Below are positions 59,892-64,000 of a stretch of 64,000 nt of DNA, one piece after another. The notes below the pieces were generated by a model. That model searched no databases, was not told where the DNA came from, and was given only the letters and a program-made list of their open reading frames with translations. The translations under genes were made by a program, and so were the position numbers. Each line of letters opens with the position of its first letter. Position 1 is the first letter of the stretch. The DNA lies in contig JBMYRH010000023.1 of assembly GCA_049602155.1 (NCBI GenBank), positions 18,304 to 82,303 on the forward strand. Reading direction: 5' to 3'. The stretch is from JBMYRH01 sp049602155 (GTDB lineage Bacteria > Myxococcota_A > UBA9042 > PHBI01 > JBMYRH01).

Positions 59892-60974
59892 TCAGTTCAG
59901 CTTGGCTTTGACGACCGCCTGGTATTCGCGCTCGAACATGACGCAGAGGTCTCGTACGCGCGCAGATGGGCGGTGCCGCACACCGAGGTTGAAGCGCTCG
60001 ACCAGCGCCGCGAGCTGTCGCTCAAGCTCCGCCATGCGATCGCAGATGAGGCTCAGCTCGGCTGGGTCACGGGTCGCTCGATCTTTACCCGCGAAGGCCT
60101 TGTCGTAGTCCGCCAACACATCATCCGCGGATTGCTCAATAGCGCGCAGCCGTTGAAACGCTGTGGCTTGCTCTTGGACCATGTGGAGCTGCTCGAGCTC
60201 CTTGCCGTAGATGGCGGTCCGCTCTGCGACGATGCCTGCGTTTTTCACGTTTGGCTCACCCCCGAGGCCGTTCGCGGAGAGCTGCGCCATCCCCTCGGCG
60301 ATGGCCTGAAGCTCGCCTTGGAGCCGCTCAAGGAGCCCCGGGCGGCGGCTCATTCGGCTTTGCCCTGCGAAGTGGAGTTTGTAGAGCTCGAACTGCCGGT
60401 TAGCGAGGTTGGCTAGGGCTGAGCCCCGCTCATCCGGGGTCCCGGTGCTGCGCGCCTCTATGATGGCCGAGCGCTCCCGGCGGTAGAGCGCGAGGTTCTC
60501 GGTGATGATCTCGAGGTCCTTGCGCAGGCCCTCTGGTGCTTTAGAGACGACGAGCTCTGCGGCCTCACGTTGCAGCGCTTCGCAGTCCGCGATCAGCTCG
60601 TCCATGAGCCCCAGATCGCGGCTGCGGCGATCTTGGCCGGCGAAGTGGCGACGGTACCGTGAGAAGACCAAGTTCGCTCGGGTCCCGAGGCGGACACCGC
60701 GGGCCGCGTCGAGGCCAGCGGCGTGGGCGTCGAGGACGGCCTTCCGCTCGGTCTCGTAGAGGTTGAGGCGCTCGCGCGCTGTCTCCCTGAGGCTCTCCGC
60801 GCCGTCACCAGTCGTCGCGGCGGCGCCGGTGCAGATCTCTTTGGCCTCGCTGACCAAGACATCGGCTCCGACCAAGTCGCGGGTGGCGCGTGGTCGCCCG
60901 GCGAAGTGGATAGAGTAGTGCGCATGCAGCGCTTCGCTGCGGGCTCTTAGGCGTTGGGTGGCGTTGTCGTTCAC
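59892..60974 (-). CDS. Protein of four HFAGxxRxxRD helical repeats
   Basis: 360 residues, GTG start. No family recognised. The whole chain is four repeats of about 85-90 residues, each with an invariant core: HYSIHFAGRPRATRD, RYRRHFAGQDRRSRD, LYKLHFAGQSRMSRR and DYDKAFAGKDRATRD. Each core is preceded by an Ala/Leu helix and followed by a long amphipathic helix (LxxLxxExxxI). Predicted all-alpha, soluble, no signal peptide, only three Cys. It converges with the FHA protein, with 19 bases between stops. A scaffold or nucleotide- or protein-binding role is possible but not supported by any motif. Confidence 0.75.
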   Translation of the reverse strand: MNDNATQRLRARSEALHAHYSIHFAGRPRATRDLVGADVLVSEAKEICTGAAATTGDGAESLRETARERLNLYETERKAVLDAHAAGLDAARGVRLGTRANLVFSRYRRHFAGQDRRSRDLGLMDELIADCEALQREAAELVVSKAPEGLRKDLEIITENLALYRRERSAIIEARSTGTPDERGSALANLANRQFELYKLHFAGQSRMSRRPGLLERLQGELQAIAEGMAQLSANGLGGEPNVKNAGIVAERTAIYGKELEQLHMVQEQATAFQRLRAIEQSADDVLADYDKAFAGKDRATRDPAELSLICDRMAELERQLAALVERFNLGVRHRPSARVRDLCVMFEREYQAVVKAKLN

Positions 60975-61001
60975 TGCGCAGTCTCCAAGGGTCGACGCGA
61001 A

Positions 61002-62705
61002 CTAGAGCAAGGGGAAGTGGCGCGCCGGCGCTTGCCTGACGAACCCGCTCTCGCCCATGCGGGCGATGGTCAGCAGCAATGACTCTTGCCACGCCCGACC
61101 GATCGCCTGCAAGCCTATGGGCATTCGATCGCTGTCATAGCCGACTGGGAAGGTCACCGCAGGGTGGCCGGTCAGGTTCGGCAAGGGCGCGAAGCGCATG
61201 ATCTTATCCAAGAGCGGGAGGTTGGATTCACCGCTCACCAGCGCCTCGGGCGCGATGATGGGCGCGGTGCAGCCTGTCGTCGGCGTCACGATGACGTCCA
61301 CAGTGTCCAAGATGTCCTCAATCTGACGACACAGGCGCGCGCGCAGGCGGCGCGCCTGGATGTACTCCGCTGCGGTGATGTCACCTGCGAGCGCGAAGTT
61401 AAGCCGCACGTCATAACCATACTGGGCGCGCGCCGAGGCGCTGTCTTGCAGGCGCGCGGCGGCCATCTCGGTCGCGATGATCACGAGGTGCGCGAGGCGA
61501 ACGAGCTCAAGCTCCGGGATTTCGACCTCGACGAGCGTCGCTCCCAGGCTCTGCAGACGACGGACGGCCTCTTTGCAGGTCTCGACGACGGCGGGATCAG
61601 CGTGCTCGAACCACGGGCGATAGATCCCCAAGTGGACGCCTGTCAGATCTTCACGCTCGAACCCGGTGAGGTGCATAGGTGGCTGGCGCGCCGTCTGGGG
61701 GTCTGCGGGGTCCGGTCCCGCCATGAGCGCATAGGCTGCCGCGGCGTCCCGTGCGGTGGCCGCGATCGGCCCCAAGTGCGCCACGCTCCAGCAGAGCGGC
61801 GCGGCGCCGTGCTCGCTGATGCGCCCGAAGGTCGGCTTGAGCCCCACGACGCCGCAAAGGCTGGCAGGAATTCGGATCGAGCCGCCCCCGTCTGCGCCGA
61901 TCGCCACCGGGCATAACCCCGCCGCGACCGCCGCCGCAGAGCCGCTCGAGGAGCCCCCCGTGACCCGGTTCGTGTCATAGGGGTTCCTGGCCGCGCCATG
62001 GTGCGGATTGATCCCCGTGACCCCGAGGCCGAGCTCATGCATGTTCACTTTGCCGATGAGCAGGGCCCCTGCCTGCCGCAGGCGCGTGACCACAGTCGCG
62101 TCCTGCGACGCGGGTCCCCGGCCCAAAAAGCGGGTGCCGACCGTCGTGGCGTAGGGCGTCATGTCCACTTCGTCTTTGACCGCGACTGGGACACCATCGA
62201 GGCCGCTGATCGGGACGCCGCGCTTGTGCCGCTCGGTCGCAGCGCGGGCTTGGGCGAGGATGTCTTTGTCGTCCTGGGCGATGAAGAGGCGCATGGCGGG
62301 ATCGCCCGCTTCGCTGGCTTTGGTTGCATCGAGGACACGCTGGGCGACCTCGAAGGGGGTCGCTTCACCCTCTCGATAGGCGAGCGCGTAGTCGGCGATG
62401 GTCGTGAACTGGAATCCCTCTGCGCGGGGGCCGCCTCTAAAGGACGCGGCCTCGTTGGAGACCCGGACAGGGTGATCGGACTCTAGGGGGGTGTCCGCGA
62501 CGTCCTCAAGGCGGCGCCTTAGCTTCAGATCGGCAGGGACCTCTTCGTGGATGGGGACGGTGCGGAGGCGCGAGATGCCGATCTGACCTTTGAGGTGCGT
62601 GCGGATCGCGCGTCCGACAAGGGGGCGCTCTGTCAGTCGCGTGAAGAGCCTGAGCGTCAGGCCGGTCATGCGTGGGGCGGACACCGGTTGTACGTCGTAG
62701 GGCAT
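61002..62705 (-). CDS. Amidase-signature family enzyme
   Basis: 567 residues. ATG 62705 is preceded by GGAGGT at ideal spacing; a longer open frame to 63041 runs over holA and is rejected. The Ser-Ser-Lys triad is complete: Lys in GVPVAVKDEVD (near residue 177), the Ser-rich GGSSSGSAAAVAAG (near 249) and GADGGGSIRIPASLCGVVGLKPT. The C-terminal part has VIVTPTTGCTAPII and the typical PLPNLTGHPAVTFPVGYDSDRMPIGLQAIG. Such enzymes hydrolyse amides; this one lacks the context of GatA (no gatB or gatC), so the substrate is open. An N-terminal extension of about 90 residues precedes the amidase fold. Cytoplasmic. Confidence 0.93.
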   Translation of the reverse strand: MPYDVQPVSAPRMTGLTLRLFTRLTERPLVGRAIRTHLKGQIGISRLRTVPIHEEVPADLKLRRRLEDVADTPLESDHPVRVSNEAASFRGGPRAEGFQFTTIADYALAYREGEATPFEVAQRVLDATKASEAGDPAMRLFIAQDDKDILAQARAATERHKRGVPISGLDGVPVAVKDEVDMTPYATTVGTRFLGRGPASQDATVVTRLRQAGALLIGKVNMHELGLGVTGINPHHGAARNPYDTNRVTGGSSSGSAAAVAAGLCPVAIGADGGGSIRIPASLCGVVGLKPTFGRISEHGAAPLCWSVAHLGPIAATARDAAAAYALMAGPDPADPQTARQPPMHLTGFEREDLTGVHLGIYRPWFEHADPAVVETCKEAVRRLQSLGATLVEVEIPELELVRLAHLVIIATEMAAARLQDSASARAQYGYDVRLNFALAGDITAAEYIQARRLRARLCRQIEDILDTVDVIVTPTTGCTAPIIAPEALVSGESNLPLLDKIMRFAPLPNLTGHPAVTFPVGYDSDRMPIGLQAIGRAWQESLLLTIARMGESGFVRQAPARHFPLL

Positions 62706-62761
62706 CAAGACCTCCGTGAGCGGCCTCGAATCTAGCAGATCTGCGCGCAGACCACGCCCCT

Positions 62762-62794
62762 TGATGTCAGGCACGCGACACCGAGTGATGTCAG
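62762..62794. repeat. TGATGTCAG direct repeat between amidase and holA
   Basis: TGATGTCAG occurs at 62762-62770 and 62786-62794, 24 bases apart start to start. The second copy lies about where the holA -35 would be. Possible pair of regulator sites; short, so chance is not excluded. Confidence 0.3.
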
Positions 62795-62810
62795 ACGCGC
62801 CGCTTCGCGG

Positions 62811-62816
62811 TATAGG
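62811..62816 (+). promoter_or_regulatory. Candidate -10 (TATAGG) for holA
   Basis: TATAGG lies 5 bases before the holA ATG, so a transcript would have little or no leader. A purine stretch (gggagac) overlaps and might instead act as a ribosome site from an upstream promoter. Confidence 0.35.
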
Positions 62817-62821
62817 GAGAC

Positions 62822-63832
62822 ATGGCATCTGATTTGACCAGCCTCGCCAAGCGCCTCGCCTCCGAGGGGCCGTCTCGTGTCTCGCTCGTGCAGGGAGAAG
62901 AGCGGCTGTTGGTCGATGAGGCGCTGCGTCAGATCTTGGCCGCCGCCGTCGACGATCCGACCGACGCCATGGCGGTGACCCGCATCGACATGGCCGAGTC
63001 TGGAAATGGCGCCAAGGAGATCTTGGCCGCCTGCCGCTCAATCGGCCTCTTCGCGACCCGCCAAGCGGTGGTCGTCCGCGCCGCGGAGATCTTGGACAAG
63101 CGGAGCGATGACCGCGACATGCTCAAGGCCTACGTCCTCGACCCCGATCCGTCGACCACGCTCGTGCTCGTCGCGACCAAGCTCAACGGCAACCACGGGG
63201 TGAGCCGGGCGATCAAAAAGCACGGCACCATCCTGACCTTTAACCGCATGAAGGCCTGGCAGGTCCCCGACTGGGTCATGGCCGAGTCCAGGCGCGTCGG
63301 TCACCCCATGGACCAGGGCACCGCGCGCGTGGTCGCTGACCTCTCAGGGAGCGATCTGAACCAGCTGCGCTTGGTCATCGATCAGCTCTCGCTCTTTGTC
63401 GGCCCGGGTAACCCTATCCGCATGGCCGACGCAGAGAAGCTCTTGGCCTCCACCCGCGCCCACACGGTCTTCGAGCTTGTCGACGCCGTGGCCGAGGGGC
63501 AGACCGTCGCGGCCATCCGGCACCTCCACGCGATGATGAGTCAGCGTGAGCCGGCGCTCAGGATCTTGGCCATGCTCGTGCGCCACTTCCGCATGCTCTG
63601 GCAGGCCGCCGAGGCGCGCAGCCAAGGCGCCAGCGTCGGTGACATCAAGGGCATGCTGAAGCTCCACGAGTTCGTGGCCAAGAAGCTCTACAGCCAGTGC
63701 GGCAAGTTCGACGCAGCCACCCTGCGACGGGCCTATGACCGGCTCTATCAGACCGACTTCAAGCTCAAGAGCAAAGGCCTCGACGACGCGCTGGTCATGG
63801 AGCGCCTCGTGATGGAGCTCTGCGGGCGCTAG
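62822..63832 (+). CDS. holA: DNA polymerase III subunit delta
   Basis: 336 residues, the expected HolA length. Recognisable blocks: SLVQGEERLLVDEALRQIL at the N-terminus, the AAA+ fold with GLFATRQAVVVRAAEIL and TTLVLVATKLNGNHGVSRAIKK, SGSDLNQLRLVIDQLSLFV, HTVFELVDAVAEGQ and the C-terminal collar domain (ALRILAMLVRHFRMLWQAAEAR...DALVMERLVMEL). Delta is part of the clamp loader and opens the sliding clamp at primed DNA. It overlaps by a few bases the end of a minus-strand gene. Confidence 0.93.
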   Translation: MASDLTSLAKRLASEGPSRVSLVQGEERLLVDEALRQILAAAVDDPTDAMAVTRIDMAESGNGAKEILAACRSIGLFATRQAVVVRAAEILDKRSDDRDMLKAYVLDPDPSTTLVLVATKLNGNHGVSRAIKKHGTILTFNRMKAWQVPDWVMAESRRVGHPMDQGTARVVADLSGSDLNQLRLVIDQLSLFVGPGNPIRMADAEKLLASTRAHTVFELVDAVAEGQTVAAIRHLHAMMSQREPALRILAMLVRHFRMLWQAAEARSQGASVGDIKGMLKLHEFVAKKLYSQCGKFDAATLRRAYDRLYQTDFKLKSKGLDDALVMERLVMELCGR

Positions 63833-64000
63833 AAGGTCGTTACGCTGGCCTCTGTAAAGGTCGTGTACTCACACCCGGAGTTAACCCCTGGGTACGGGAA
63901 GCAGTATGCGTTGCACGAGGTCTTCACTGTGAAACCTTCATTACGCCAAGCTTCAGAGGTTTCAAAGTAGTACCGATGAAAGCGGCTACGGGTATGAGAG
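63829..64000 (-). CDS. 3' end of an unidentified gene (partial)
   Basis: On the minus strand an open frame runs in from the window end and stops at TAG (63829-63831), 56 residues visible. It reads RFHRYYFETSEAWRNEG, then KTSCNAYCFPYPGV and NSGCEYTTFTEASVTTF. It has three Cys and many Tyr/Phe/Thr, like an exported or surface protein tail, and it sits tail to tail with holA, with overlapping stop codons. Too short to identify; the frame could be chance. Confidence 0.4.
   Translation of the reverse strand, partial: SHTRSRFHRYYFETSEAWRNEGFTVKTSCNAYCFPYPGVNSGCEYTTFTEASVTTF

Noticed and set aside
62706..63041. Upstream extension of the amidase frame
   Set aside because: It runs through the promoter and start of holA; ATG 62705 has an excellent ribosome site.

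Overview
The window is GC-rich, densely coding bacterial DNA. There are 37 genes on both strands, no gap over about 300 bases without a gene, and no rRNA, tRNA, CRISPR array, insertion sequence or phage gene that I can see. The gene content points to the Myxococcota/Bradymonadota group (former Deltaproteobacteria). About a dozen genes encode secreted lipoproteins or giant modular surface proteins. The modules include MopE/thrombospondin-3-type calcium repeats, Dictyostelium-type and myxobacterial cysteine-rich repeats, FG-GAP/VCBS repeats, Kelch and LVIVD-like propellers and HEAT repeats. Two exported proteins end in MYXO-CTERM-like sorting tails. A double-length UvrA and a four-FHA-domain protein fit the same group. 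This placement is inference from protein families, not from a marker gene.

Layout. 1-8174: the 3' part of a very large secreted protein (C-type-lectin-like domain, Ca-binding repeats, beta-propeller), a B12-type radical SAM protein, and a ComF-like phosphoribosyltransferase. 8321-22408: a probable operon of a 4158-residue lipoprotein, a PaaI-like thioesterase and a small membrane protein, preceded by two strong DNA hairpins. 22430-25788: small lipoproteins (Kelch; CGxDGCGG repeats), a short membrane protein and a TfoX-N-like protein. 25845-31217: a tandem UvrA with four ATPase modules. 31232-38754: MopE/beta-helix lipoprotein, two HEAT-repeat exported proteins, one other lipoprotein and a membrane-anchored coiled-coil protein. 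38908-41815 (minus): an overlapping three-gene operon of an exported protein, a matrixin-like metalloprotease with a MYXO-CTERM tail, and a glutaredoxin. 41903-43069: sfsA and apaG. 43079-46198 (minus): lipoprotein with five cysteine-rich repeats of about 150 residues. 46410-48365: degenerate receiver-like protein and a class III aminotransferase. 48615-51729: tandem paralogues with an N-terminal membrane domain and a C-terminal propeller. 51752-57757 (minus): GreA/GreB-like factor, small membrane protein, lipoprotein, CotH-kinase-like lipoprotein, a CocE-like protein lacking recognisable catalytic Ser and His, and a cupin-like protein. 57833-64000: quadruple-FHA protein, a protein built of four copies of an unrecognised HFAGxxRxxRD repeat, an amidase, holA, and the 3' end of an unidentified minus-strand gene.

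Housekeeping genes (comF-like, sfsA, apaG, greA-like, holA, grx) are scattered among envelope genes. The points most worth attention are the asymmetric tandem UvrA, the HFAG-repeat protein convergent with the FHA protein, the putative CocE pseudoenzyme in tandem with a CotH-like kinase, the paired membrane-propeller paralogues, and the hierarchical repeat structure of the giant lipoprotein.
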